From assembly GCA_000437315.1 (NCBI GenBank), contig FR899395.1:43094-80211 (forward strand): DNA of 37,118 bases, in the 5' to 3' direction. Source of the stretch: Mycoplasma sp. CAG:472 (lineage in GTDB: Bacteria > Bacillota_I > Bacilli_A > RF39 > UBA660). This document shows, piece by piece, positions 8,108 to 15,851 of the stretch. The translations under genes and the position numbers were made by a program. The stretch's first letter is position 1. Each line of letters starts with the position of its first letter. The notes below the pieces were generated by a model. It had not been told where the DNA came from, made no database searches, and was given only the letters and a program-made list of their open reading frames with translations.

Positions 8108-8730
8108 TATTTAAGTGCCTCCTCTACCATTTTAATACTTGCTTCATCAAATACAACGTAATCAGCGTTTAAAATATCATAAACATTGATTTCATCAGGA
8201 AATAATACAAGTACATTATTTAAATTTCTTGTTGCCATATATAAGTTTTCTGCTTCTTCACTAGCAACAAATAATACTTTTCCATCAAGTTTTAAATTAT
8301 TTAATAATTCAACACCTGTTTTTGTTTTAAAATTATCTAATTTAAGGTTATCAATAACCATTAATTTCTTTTCATTTAATTTATTAACTAAAGCGCTTTT
8401 TAATGCTAAAACTCTTTCTTTACGATTAATTTTAAATGAATAATCTCTTGGAGTAGGCCCAAATACAATTCCACCTTTTCTCCATTGAGCAGCACGAATA
8501 GATCCTTGTCTTGCTCTACCAGTACCTTTTTGTTTCCATGGTTTTCTTCCACCGCCTGATACTTCACTTCTTGTTTTTACTTTTGCAGTACCTTGTCTTG
8601 AAGCATTAAGTTGAAGTCTAACCATTTTCTTCATAGCAAGTTCATTAACTTCAATTCCAAAAACTTCAGAATTTAAAGTAATATCACTAACTTTTTCGCC
8701 TTTTAAATTATTAATACTTAACTTTGTCAT
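8107..8730 (-). CDS. rplD: 50S ribosomal protein L4
   Basis: An early assembly protein lining the exit tunnel, 207 aa. In Gammaproteobacteria L4 represses the S10 operon; no such role is shown here. The conserved extended loop is present at about residues 45-90 (GTAKVKTRSEVSGGGRKPWK, then GTGRARQGSIRAAQWRKGG). It lies 20 bases after rplC and overlaps rplW by one base. Confidence 0.98.
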   Translation of the reverse strand: MTKLSINNLKGEKVSDITLNSEVFGIEVNELAMKKMVRLQLNASRQGTAKVKTRSEVSGGGRKPWKQKGTGRARQGSIRAAQWRKGGIVFGPTPRDYSFKINRKERVLALKSALVNKLNEKKLMVIDNLKLDNFKTKTGVELLNNLKLDGKVLFVASEEAENLYMATRNLNNVLVLFPDEINVYDILNADYVVFDEASIKMVEEALK

Positions 8731-8750
8731 TTTTATCCTCCTTTAAAAGA

Positions 8751-9485
8751 CTACTTGTCTTCCTTTACTTCAGTAACTGTTTCAGTTTCTACAGGAGTTA
8801 CTACTTCTTCAGCATCTACTACAGATTCTTCATAACTAATAATTTCCTTTGGATTAACTTTTTTGTTACCTTTGATTGCAGTTTTAATTAAAACAATTGA
8901 ATTTTTAGCACCAGGAACATTACCACTAATTAAAATATAATTTTCATTAGTATTTGTTTCGATGATTTCAAGGTTTTGAATTGTAACTGTTTCAACTCCC
9001 ATATGTCCTGCAAGTTTTTTACCTTTTAGAACTCTTTTTGGAAGCATAGTTCCAAGTGAACCTGGTCTTCTATGATAATGTGAACCATGACCCATAGGTC
9101 CTCTTGATTGATTGTGTCTTTTAATAACACCAGCAAATCCTTTACCTTTTGTAGTTCCAGTTACATCAACTGTTTCTCCAACAGTAAATAAATCTGCAGT
9201 AATCTCATCTCCTATATTATAAGAGCCTTCATAGTCTCTTATTTCTTTTAAGAAGCGCTTAGGAGTTGTATTTGCTTTTTTTGCACTTCCGATTTCAGCC
9301 TTATTGGCTCTATTTGCTTTTTTGTCAATTGCGCCAAGTTGGATTGCATTATAACCATCTTTTTCTGTAGTTTTAACTTGCATTACTTTATTTGGTAGAA
9401 CTTCAACAACTGTAACAGGGATTAGTTTACCATCTTTAGTAAATACGCTAGTCATTCCAACTTTACGTCCTAAGATTCCTTTCAT
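8751..9485 (-). CDS. rplC: 50S ribosomal protein L3 with an acidic C-terminal extension
   Basis: A core large-subunit protein that starts 23S rRNA folding. The first 210 residues are standard L3: MKGILGRKVGMTSVFTKDG, the family block GKGFAGVIKRHNQSRGPMGH, and LPKRVLKGKKLAGHMG. The remaining 30 or so residues are rich in Glu, Val and Thr and end TETVTEVKEDK, making the protein 244 aa against a usual length of about 210. The tail is in frame and continuous. Its function is unknown. Confidence 0.97.
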   Translation of the reverse strand: MKGILGRKVGMTSVFTKDGKLIPVTVVEVLPNKVMQVKTTEKDGYNAIQLGAIDKKANRANKAEIGSAKKANTTPKRFLKEIRDYEGSYNIGDEITADLFTVGETVDVTGTTKGKGFAGVIKRHNQSRGPMGHGSHYHRRPGSLGTMLPKRVLKGKKLAGHMGVETVTIQNLEIIETNTNENYILISGNVPGAKNSIVLIKTAIKGNKKVNPKEIISYEESVVDAEEVVTPVETETVTEVKEDK

Positions 9486-9505
9486 TTTCTCTTTCCTTCC
9501 TTTTC

Positions 9506-9814
9506 TTATAATTTAATATTGATTTGAACGCCACTTGGTAAATCTAAATGAGATAGCGCATCAACTGTTTCTTTGCTTGGGTTTTTAATATCAATAAGTC
9601 TCTTGTGAGTTCTTCTTTCAAATTGTTCACGAGAATCTTTATATTTATGTACAGCTCTTAATACTGTAAATTTTTCAATTTCAGTAGGTAGAGGCACAGG
9701 TCCTGATATTTCTCCCCCAGTTCTTTTTACTGTTTCACATATTTTTCCAGCAGCTACATCAAGTATTCTGTGGTCATATGCTTTTAAAGTAATACGAATT
9801 TCTTGTTTTGCCAT
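9506..9814 (-). CDS. rpsJ: 30S ribosomal protein S10
   Basis: A 16S rRNA 3'-domain protein that also partners NusB in antitermination in well-studied bacteria. It is 102 aa, with signatures YDHRILDVAAGKICETVKRT and SGPVPLPTEIEKFTVLRA. It is the first gene of the ribosomal cluster, with its own promoter and a leader of about 130 nt. The AAAGGAG site is about 9 bases from the ATG. Confidence 0.98.
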   Translation of the reverse strand: MAKQEIRITLKAYDHRILDVAAGKICETVKRTGGEISGPVPLPTEIEKFTVLRAVHKYKDSREQFERRTHKRLIDIKNPSKETVDALSHLDLPSGVQINIKL

Positions 9815-9944
9815 TTTTTCTTTCTCCTTTCGTCTATATTAAATATAGGCATGCTCCGTACAAATTACCCAATAAACTATAAAATATATTTACCAACTAT
9901 TCCTAGTGTATCAGCAACCTCGCACATCACAGCAGTCATACATA
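9815..9944 (-). promoter_or_regulatory. rpsJ 5' leader RNA, candidate regulatory element
   Basis: About 130 nt separate the predicted transcription start (near 9944) from the rpsJ ATG. This stretch is visibly more GC-balanced than other intergenic DNA. It contains GTGATGTGCGAGGTTGC, then TTTGTACGGAGCATGCC, and a compact palindrome (CTATATT-T-AATATAG, 9834-9848) just before the ribosome binding site. From memory, similar blocks occur upstream of rpsJ in other Firmicutes, which suggests a conserved leader. This could not be checked here. No open reading frame on this strand fits it. Confidence 0.55.
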
Positions 9945-9950
9945 ATCAAT

Positions 9951-9978
9951 ATTATCATAATGTAACCCCCAAATGCAA
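9951..9978 (-). promoter_or_regulatory. Promoter of the S10 ribosomal operon
   Basis: On the minus strand TTGCAT (9978-9973) and GATAAT (9956-9951) are separated by 16 bases, close to the sigma-A consensus. The predicted start is near 9944. It is the only convincing promoter between the nucleotidyltransferase gene and rpsJ. Confidence 0.65.
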
Positions 9979-10014
9979 GTGTTTTTTGGCATTTTTTTGA
10001 AAAATTAAAAAATG

Positions 10015-10094
10015 TGAAACAATAAATATATGTTTCATCCATTTAAATGCAAGTAAGCACATTTTAAATAAAATTGAAAACATGCTTACTTGCA
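10015..10094. repeat. Two inverted repeats between rpsJ promoter and the upstream gene
   Basis: A perfect 12-bp inverted repeat, TGCAAGTAAGCA (10048-10059) and TGCTTACTTGCA (10083-10094), flanks a 23-base AT-rich loop. A second pair, TGAAAC (10015-10020) and GTTTCA (10032-10037), lies closer to rpsJ and is followed on the minus strand by a T-rich run (CATTTTTT). Together they could terminate transcription of the preceding nucleotidyltransferase gene, although the larger stem lacks a U tract. The rest of the roughly 300-bp gap holds only the rpsJ promoter and leader. Confidence 0.5.
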
Positions 10095-10120
10095 CTCACT
10101 TTTAAAAAAATACTATAATA

Positions 10121-10648
10121 TTACCTTTTATAAATGATATCTCTATATTCCTTCTCATACTTAAGTAATTTTTCTTCTCTACCTTTTTTAATATTATTAT
10201 TTGGATTAACCATCCTTAAACCATTTTTTAAAAAATCGGCAAATGTTAATGATATCAAGGAATTATTTTTTATATCATAAAGTAATCCATCAATATTATA
10301 TTGAATCGCTGAAAATAAATCTTCAGAAAGCCATAAATCTATCTTTGTACCTTTATATTTAAACTTAAATCCACCTAATCTATTTCTATCTGGATGTATT
10401 TTATAAATTTTAAATACTTCATTAATCCATTTTTCATCATTTCCAAGAACAACAAAATCTAGGTCATTTGGAATTTTTGCAACTAATAAATCTCTAATAC
10501 CACCACCTAATAAATAAATATTAGAATGCTTAGATATTGTATATGCAGGATAAAAATGGTTTTCAATATATATTTGAATCCTCATTTGAAAATTTATATC
10601 ACGCATAAACTCATCAGCGTTATCATTATATTTAATTTCTAAATCCAT
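10121..10648 (-). CDS. Stand-alone nucleotidyltransferase head domain (tRNA CCA-transferase/poly(A) polymerase type)
   Basis: This 175 aa protein has the class II nucleotidyltransferase head: LLGGGIRDLL (residues about 46-55) and the metal-binding pair DLDFVV (D62, D64), then a small alpha/beta region (GGFKFKYKGTKIDLWLSEDL). True CCA-adding enzymes are about 400 aa, with neck, body and tail helical domains that grip the tRNA; none of that is present. The frame is intact with a normal stop, so it appears to be a genuine short protein rather than a truncation. It follows gpmI by 24 bases with a GTAGGT site, so the two are probably cotranscribed. The substrate is unknown; a tRNA-like RNA or an antibiotic-type small molecule are possible. 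Confidence 0.75.
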   Translation of the reverse strand: MDLEIKYNDNADEFMRDINFQMRIQIYIENHFYPAYTISKHSNIYLLGGGIRDLLVAKIPNDLDFVVLGNDEKWINEVFKIYKIHPDRNRLGGFKFKYKGTKIDLWLSEDLFSAIQYNIDGLLYDIKNNSLISLTFADFLKNGLRMVNPNNNIKKGREEKLLKYEKEYRDIIYKR

Positions 10649-10672
10649 ATATTTTACCTACAACATTGCTTG

Positions 10673-12181
10673 TTATTTAAAATCTTCACTTTCAATTAAT
10701 GAATAACTTGTCATTTCTGAAGGTATACTTATATCCATATAATCAAGTATAGTTGGTGCAACATTAGTTAAATCTCCACCTTCTTTTAACTTGACTTTTG
10801 AATCATTTATTACAAAAGGAACTTTTTCATAACTATGTGTTGTACACGGAGTACCATCCTCATAAAGCATAGTATCAGCATTACCATGATCCGCTAAAAG
10901 AATTACTGTATAAAAATTATCTTCAGCAACTTGCAATATTTTACTAAAGCAAATATCAAGTGCCATACATGCTTTTGTTGTGGCTTCCATATTTCCAGTA
11001 TGACCTACCATATCTGGGTTTGCAAAATTAACTAAAATAAAGTCATAATCATCCTCTATTGCATTAATAACTTTTTTAGTTACACTTACAGCGCTCATTT
11101 CAGGTTTCAAATCATAAGTTGCAACATCTGGAGATGGAATATGAAATTTATCAACACCATCAAGTTTTCCTTCATAACCTTCATCAAAAAAATATGTAAC
11201 ATGAGGATATTTCTCACTTTCAGCAATTCTTGCTTGTGTTATACCAAGTTTAGATAAATAGATTCCTAAACTATTATTAATATCAGGTTCATTTATAAGT
11301 ACATTTGCTTTTATAAGTTTATCATGATTAAAGAAAGTAAACACTTCAAGATTAGGCATTAATGTAACATCAAATTCTGTAAATTTAGGATTTGTTAAAG
11401 CAAGTAATATTTGTTTACTTCTGTCAGAACGATAATTCATCCATATAAGAACATCACCATCTTTTATAGTTCCTTCCCTATTAATCATCATAGGTCTTAG
11501 AAATTCATCGGTAATACCTTTGTCATAACTAGACTTTAGAGCATTTTCTATATTAAGAATTTCAATACCTCTACCTTTTGTAACTAAATCATAATATACT
11601 TTAGTTCTATCATAATTTTTATCACGATCCATAGCATAGTATCTTCCACATATACTAGCAATACAACCTACTTTATTTTTTTGAATGTTTTTTTCAATTA
11701 ATGATATATAATTATATGCTGCTTTACTATCTGTGTCTCTGCCATCTGTAATTAAATGAAAAAATATCTTTGTAAATCCAATTTTAATTAAATATTCATA
11801 CATTTTTATAAAATCATCAATACCAGCATGAACATTGCCATCACTTGCAAGGCCCATTAAATGAATAGTTTTCGAAGTTAAACCTTTTAGTTTTTGAATA
11901 TTCTCATCTTCATTTAAATATAGATTATCTAAATATTCATCAGTTAAAACTTCTCTACTTTTAATAAGTCTTCCTGCGCCAATAGTTTGATGCCCTATTT
12001 CACTATTGCCAAACTGTCCATCATGAAGTCCTACATAGTGTCCACTTGCAAAAAGTGTTGTATGGGGATTTTCATTATAAAATTTATTAAAATTAACCAT
12101 GTTCGCATTAATAATTGCATTACCATAGTCACTTTCTTTCATTCCAAATCCATCAAATATTATTGTTAAAATTTTTTTCAT
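10673..12181 (-). CDS. gpmI: 2,3-bisphosphoglycerate-independent phosphoglycerate mutase
   Basis: Interconverts 3- and 2-phosphoglycerate in glycolysis using two metal ions (usually Mn) and a phosphoserine intermediate. The 502 aa product has the first metal site in TIIFDGFG (D10), the catalytic serine in GNSEIGHQTIGAGR (S60), the TDGRDTDS block, CGRYYAMDRD and the C-terminal metal motifs LADHGNADTM and THSYEKVPF. The ATG at 12181 is chosen because an AGAAAG site lies about 10 bases upstream; a GTG two codons earlier would sit too close to it. Length is normal for the family (about 510). Confidence 0.96.
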   Translation of the reverse strand: MKKILTIIFDGFGMKESDYGNAIINANMVNFNKFYNENPHTTLFASGHYVGLHDGQFGNSEIGHQTIGAGRLIKSREVLTDEYLDNLYLNEDENIQKLKGLTSKTIHLMGLASDGNVHAGIDDFIKMYEYLIKIGFTKIFFHLITDGRDTDSKAAYNYISLIEKNIQKNKVGCIASICGRYYAMDRDKNYDRTKVYYDLVTKGRGIEILNIENALKSSYDKGITDEFLRPMMINREGTIKDGDVLIWMNYRSDRSKQILLALTNPKFTEFDVTLMPNLEVFTFFNHDKLIKANVLINEPDINNSLGIYLSKLGITQARIAESEKYPHVTYFFDEGYEGKLDGVDKFHIPSPDVATYDLKPEMSAVSVTKKVINAIEDDYDFILVNFANPDMVGHTGNMEATTKACMALDICFSKILQVAEDNFYTVILLADHGNADTMLYEDGTPCTTHSYEKVPFVINDSKVKLKEGGDLTNVAPTILDYMDISIPSEMTSYSLIESEDFK

Positions 12182-12234
12182 AATCACAATTCTTTCTAGA
12201 AAAATAATAACACATGATTAACAAAATAGCAAAT

Positions 12235-12262
12235 AAAATAGACTTTATATTAAGCCTATTTT
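12235..12262 (-). terminator. Terminator-like hairpin at the end of the lipoprotein gene
   Basis: Read on the minus strand, AAAATAGGCTT pairs with AAGTCTATTTT (11 bp, one G-U) around a 6-base loop, followed by a weak T-rich stretch. The TAG stop of the lipoprotein gene (12258-12256) lies inside the first arm. Confidence 0.5.
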
Positions 12263-13275
12263 AAAGAAACTACATTTTTAGAATTATTCATCGAAGAGGC
12301 AATTGATATCATTTCTTTCAAAGATAAATCTTCACTTGCCATATAATAATCTATATTATTCGAGGTCCAATAAATTGAGTTTGTTGATAAAGCAGCAATA
12401 GTATCATTTAAAATAACTGGTTCTCCATAAACAGGAATAATTTCATGTTCTTGGGATTTTATAGCTCCTTCTTCAACTAAGACAAAGTTTTTTCCTCCAG
12501 AATATGTTAATATAATTCGAGAATTATCGTCAGTATTTACCGTTTCTGAACTACTTAAATATGTTTCTGAAGGCATATAAAGAGGATAAATTGCAGTTTC
12601 TATACTACCCATAGTTTGCTTTTCTGTACATTCTTCATCTTTACAATCAGTTTCCTCTACTTGAACATATTTTTTTAAGTCAAATAAATCTGTAGAAAGT
12701 CCTGCTTTTAAATCTAAATCTTCAACTTGAAATTTAATTTTAACTATGTCATTACCATAAACTTCTACTTTATGTAGGTTAAAATCTTTATTTAAATATA
12801 TTTTTTGATATTTTAGTTCTTCGTTATTTGGATAATTTACAGAAGTTTTAATTATATAACCATCTTCATTTTTAGATATTTCTTTATTATTATCATTTTT
12901 TATATCTTTTATTAATGAGGATAAAATATATGACTGTGATGAATTATCTGGCCAAGTACTTTCAAATTTAAAACTTTTATTTAAAGAAGGCGTAATAACA
13001 TATAAACCATCATTATTTCTTAAAATAATTTGTTTATGTTCATTTGCTTTATTAACCATATCAACTTTATAATAGTTACCATCAAGATAATTTACCTCAA
13101 CATTATATTTAAATATTTCTTCATCATTTTGTAGTTCTAAATTACCAATAATTTTATATGATTTAGATTTTTCCACTCTCTTTTGGAATTCCTTTGAAGC
13201 GTCAATGTTATTACCTTTAGAACACCCCATAACAAGAAATAAAATAAAAAATATACCAATCTTTTTTAACATCAT
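12256..13275 (-). CDS. LolA-like lipoprotein
   Basis: A secreted, lipid-anchored protein of 339 aa. It has a short basic N-terminus, a hydrophobic stretch and a lipobox ending VMGC (Cys about 18). The body has the alternating beta-strand pattern of LolA/LppX/YdcC-type proteins in Firmicutes: KSYKIIGNLELQNDEEIFKY, then NYYKVDMVNK and later HKVEVYGNDIVKIKFQVEDL. The C-terminal third (after a C-x4-C pair near residue 215) resembles a second small domain. Firmicutes relatives are linked to cell envelope or sporulation functions, but the role here is unknown. The first of two adjacent ATGs is chosen because GGAG lies about 5 bases upstream. Confidence 0.75.
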   Translation of the reverse strand: MMLKKIGIFFILFLVMGCSKGNNIDASKEFQKRVEKSKSYKIIGNLELQNDEEIFKYNVEVNYLDGNYYKVDMVNKANEHKQIILRNNDGLYVITPSLNKSFKFESTWPDNSSQSYILSSLIKDIKNDNNKEISKNEDGYIIKTSVNYPNNEELKYQKIYLNKDFNLHKVEVYGNDIVKIKFQVEDLDLKAGLSTDLFDLKKYVQVEETDCKDEECTEKQTMGSIETAIYPLYMPSETYLSSSETVNTDDNSRIILTYSGGKNFVLVEEGAIKSQEHEIIPVYGEPVILNDTIAALSTNSIYWTSNNIDYYMASEDLSLKEMISIASSMNNSKNVVSLK

Positions 13276-13318
13276 GTACTCTCCTTTTCTAATAAAATAT
13301 ATTTTAAGTAATTAAAAA

Positions 13319-13330
13319 TATTCATGAATA
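13319..13330. promoter_or_regulatory. Palindrome in the divergent lipoprotein/DUF378 intergenic region
   Basis: TATTCATGAATA is a perfect 12-bp palindrome roughly midway between the two divergent start codons (13275 minus, 13374 plus). It could be a shared operator. Promoter elements around it are too AT-rich to call with confidence. Confidence 0.35.
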
Positions 13331-13373
13331 AAAAAATAATTTTGGAGAAAAATAAATAATAGAAAGGAATGTT

Positions 13374-13580
13374 ATGCAAACAATTCAAAAAGTTACCTTA
13401 ATATTTACTATTATAGGAGCCTTAAACTGGGGCTTAATAGGATTTTTTAATTTTAATTTAGTTGAATCACTTTTTGGTGTTCAATCTACAATTACAAATA
13501 TAATATATGCAATTGTAGGAATATGTGCACTTATAAATATTGGACTTTTATTTAAAAATTTTGATTCAATAGAAAAATAA
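13374..13580 (+). CDS. DUF378 family small membrane protein
   Basis: A 68 aa protein with two hydrophobic segments (about residues 7-28 and 40-61). It carries the family signature IGALNWGLIGFF in the first segment and GICALINIGLLF in the second. The family (for example YuzA of Bacillus) is widespread and functionally uncharacterised. An AAAGGA site stands 5 bases before the ATG. It is the only convincing plus-strand gene of the window, divergent from the lipoprotein and convergent with cdaR, with which it shares a terminator. Confidence 0.9.
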   Translation: MQTIQKVTLIFTIIGALNWGLIGFFNFNLVESLFGVQSTITNIIYAIVGICALINIGLLFKNFDSIEK

Positions 13581-13607
13581 CCACATTAATTAATGTGGTT
13601 ATTTTAT
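13581..13607. terminator. Bidirectional terminator between DUF378 gene and cdaR
   Basis: CCACATT-AATT-AATGTGG (13581-13598) forms a 7-bp stem followed by TTATTTTATTT on the plus strand and by TTATTTTT on the minus strand. It can therefore end transcription of both convergent genes. Confidence 0.85.
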
Positions 13608-14951
13608 TTAAGATATTCTTACTTTTATAACAGAGGATACAACATAAGTAACAAGTGGATTATTATTTTCAATTTTTACTTCAACATCGTGATCACCCGC
13701 ACCTAGGCCAGATAAATCAACATATGCTTTAATATTATTAACATCAACTTTATCAAGTGATGATGCAACACCTTTACAAATTACTGATATTGCAGAATCA
13801 GAAATAATATTTGCAGTTAATCCACTTCCTAAATTCTTTTTACTTATATTAGTAAGTTCTACTGTTTTTTGTTCTTCATTACCAAATGTTAATGATACTG
13901 TTATCGTACTTGCGGACATATATCTAACACCATTAGGTTTAGTAAGTGTTACATTATATGTTTTAGCAGTATCACCGCCAAGACCATCTACATTAATAGT
14001 AATTGGTATTGATTTAATTTTTGATATATCTTCTTCATTACCATATGCTGTTATAGAATAATCATTATTATTATTTATTAATATCTTAGCTATACTTTTG
14101 CCAGAAATTAAATTACCTGTTGTTTTTACTTCAACTGGAATATTTTCTGAATAACTATCAAGTACAACAGTAGCACTTAATGTACTAGGAACTATTTCAA
14201 CATTATTTAAAAGTTTTCCTGCATTATCATATGCTACTAAAGCAATATTATCTATATCATAAGAACCAGCCTCAACAAAATCCGGATTAGATAAATCAAC
14301 TAAAGCTTTAATCCAAGCAATTTTTTTAAGAGCGCTTTCGCTACCCTTAACTACAACCTCTGATTTAGAAAGTCCTATACTTTTAACACTTAACTTAGAA
14401 TCTAATTTATCTTGATTAATTAATTCATAAGTAACTGATGAAACACTACTAACTTTATTTTTAATCATTACTTGTACATATGATGGATCTAAGCTATATT
14501 TCAAATTATTTATTGATTTTGCATAAGTAAAATACACTTTATATGCAGTATCTGAAGCAGTATACTCTGTTAAATCAAGAGTAACTTCATATTCTCCGAG
14601 TTGTTTAGCAAGATAAATATCACTTTTTCTACCAGAAATCATAATATTTACATCAGTTGGAGCTCCCTCAACAACATAAGCTTCCTCATTATATTTAATA
14701 TTAACAGGTACGTTACTTATAACTTCAGTTTTATCCTCAACAAAGGATATTGCTTTGGAATCAACTAATAAGAAAAGAACTATTGCTAATATCAAAGATA
14801 AAAATATAAGGAAATTTGGTTTATTAAGAAGTTTATCTAATAACCCACCATTTTTTTTAAGAGCTTTTTGAATATTATAAATTAGTCTACTTATTGGTAC
14901 AACTATCAAAACATCAATTAACTTATATAATTTTCTAAAAAACTTACGCAT
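13608..14951 (-). CDS. cdaR: CdaR, YbbR-domain regulator of diadenylate cyclase
   Basis: A membrane-anchored extracytoplasmic protein that in Firmicutes binds and modulates CdaA. The 447 aa product has one transmembrane helix near residues 47-65 (FLIFLSLILAIVLFLLV), followed by several YbbR-type beta repeats (for example NVPVNIKYNEEAYVV and later ENIPVEVKTTGNLISGKS). The ATG at 14951 overlaps the cdaA stop by 8 bases and has GGAGG 6 bases upstream. An upstream extension of 12 codons is possible but has no comparable site. glmM, often the next gene in this operon, is not present; a terminator follows instead. Confidence 0.92.
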   Translation of the reverse strand: MRKFFRKLYKLIDVLIVVPISRLIYNIQKALKKNGGLLDKLLNKPNFLIFLSLILAIVLFLLVDSKAISFVEDKTEVISNVPVNIKYNEEAYVVEGAPTDVNIMISGRKSDIYLAKQLGEYEVTLDLTEYTASDTAYKVYFTYAKSINNLKYSLDPSYVQVMIKNKVSSVSSVTYELINQDKLDSKLSVKSIGLSKSEVVVKGSESALKKIAWIKALVDLSNPDFVEAGSYDIDNIALVAYDNAGKLLNNVEIVPSTLSATVVLDSYSENIPVEVKTTGNLISGKSIAKILINNNNDYSITAYGNEEDISKIKSIPITINVDGLGGDTAKTYNVTLTKPNGVRYMSASTITVSLTFGNEEQKTVELTNISKKNLGSGLTANIISDSAISVICKGVASSLDKVDVNNIKAYVDLSGLGAGDHDVEVKIENNNPLVTYVVSSVIKVRIS

Positions 14952-15765
14952 CTTGATCCTCCAATTCTTCACTATCATCAGCATCAAAGAATATTTCAGT
15001 TTTATTACTTAATTCATCTAATAAAATACTTCTAAATTCTTCTAATGTTAAATTATAGTGTAATTCACTGTCCATTGCAATTGAAAGACGTCCTGTTTCC
15101 TCAGAGGCAACTAAAGCAATTGCATCACTTTCTTCAGCAATTCCTAATGCAGCTCTATGTCTTGTTCCAAGTTTTTTAGAAATAGCTTGATTCATACTCG
15201 TTTTAAATACAGAGCCAGCGCAAGTAATCTTATCACCTTGAATAATTACTCCACCATCATGAAGGGCTGAATTAGGATAAAATAATGATTCTAATAATGA
15301 ATCTGAAATATCTGCATATATCTTTGTTGAATTTTCAATATATTCCTGAAGTGATACTTCTCTTTCAATAACAATTAAAGCACCTATTCTATTTTTACGG
15401 AAATAATCCATTGCTTTCATTATTTCATTAACAAGTTTTTCACGTTCAGAAATTGATAAGACTCTATGCCTTCCTAAAAGTTGAGTTCTACCAATTGACT
15501 CTAAAACAGCTCTAATTTCTGGTTGAAATACAACTATAATTGCAAGAGGTCCCCATTCAATGGCATACTCTAAAATAACTCCAACAGTATATAAATTTAA
15601 TAAATCACTTATAAATTTTACTATTAAAATTATTATTACACCTTTAACTATTAAAGCCATTTTTGTATTATTCTTAACATTTTTTAAAATATAATAAAAG
15701 GCAATCCAAACAAAACATATATCTATGACTTTTGTTATAATTGACCATATATTTGCTAAATTCAT
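14944..15765 (-). CDS. cdaA: Diadenylate cyclase CdaA (c-di-AMP synthase)
   Basis: Makes the essential second messenger c-di-AMP from two ATP molecules at the membrane. The 273 aa product has three N-terminal transmembrane helices (about residues 7-27, 36-54 and 58-80) and a DAC catalytic domain. Its active-site motifs are DGGVII (about 170-175, the usual DGA/DGG position) and TRHRAALG (about 201-208). An extended -10 promoter lies just upstream, and the AAGGAG site is well placed. Forms an operon with cdaR. All key residues appear intact. Confidence 0.96.
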   Translation of the reverse strand: MNLANIWSIITKVIDICFVWIAFYYILKNVKNNTKMALIVKGVIIILIVKFISDLLNLYTVGVILEYAIEWGPLAIIVVFQPEIRAVLESIGRTQLLGRHRVLSISEREKLVNEIMKAMDYFRKNRIGALIVIEREVSLQEYIENSTKIYADISDSLLESLFYPNSALHDGGVIIQGDKITCAGSVFKTSMNQAISKKLGTRHRAALGIAEESDAIALVASEETGRLSIAMDSELHYNLTLEEFRSILLDELSNKTEIFFDADDSEELEDQDA

Positions 15766-15789
15766 TTTTACTCTCCTTAACTATTTTAT

Positions 15790-15798
15790 ATTATATCA
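15790..15798 (-). promoter_or_regulatory. Extended -10 promoter of cdaA-cdaR
   Basis: TGATATAAT on the minus strand (TGn plus perfect -10, 15798-15790), with only a poor -35 (TTTATC) 17 bases before the -10. The predicted leader is about 17-18 nt and contains the AAGGAG site. Confidence 0.65.
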
Positions 15799-15826
15799 AA
15801 AATTATTTAAAAGATAAAGGCAAAAA

Positions 15827-15851
15827 AAATGTGAATTTTAATTTCACATTT
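15827..15851 (-). terminator. Intrinsic terminator overlapping the stop codon of the 66-aa gene
   Basis: On the minus strand AAATGTGAA pairs with TTCACATTT around a 7-base loop and is followed by further T residues. The TGA stop (15846-15844) lies inside the first arm. It separates the rnr-smpB operon from cdaA. Confidence 0.75.

Noticed and set aside
9803..10000. Plus-strand frame of 65 codons upstream of rpsJ
   Set aside because: It lies over the rpsJ leader and promoter, has no ribosome binding site and no recognisable protein features.
15844..15846. Mycoplasma-type code with TGA as tryptophan
   Set aside because: TGA ends several genes cleanly (15844, 17095, 24257, 28623, 29576), and prfB with its frameshift is present; tryptophans are TGG.
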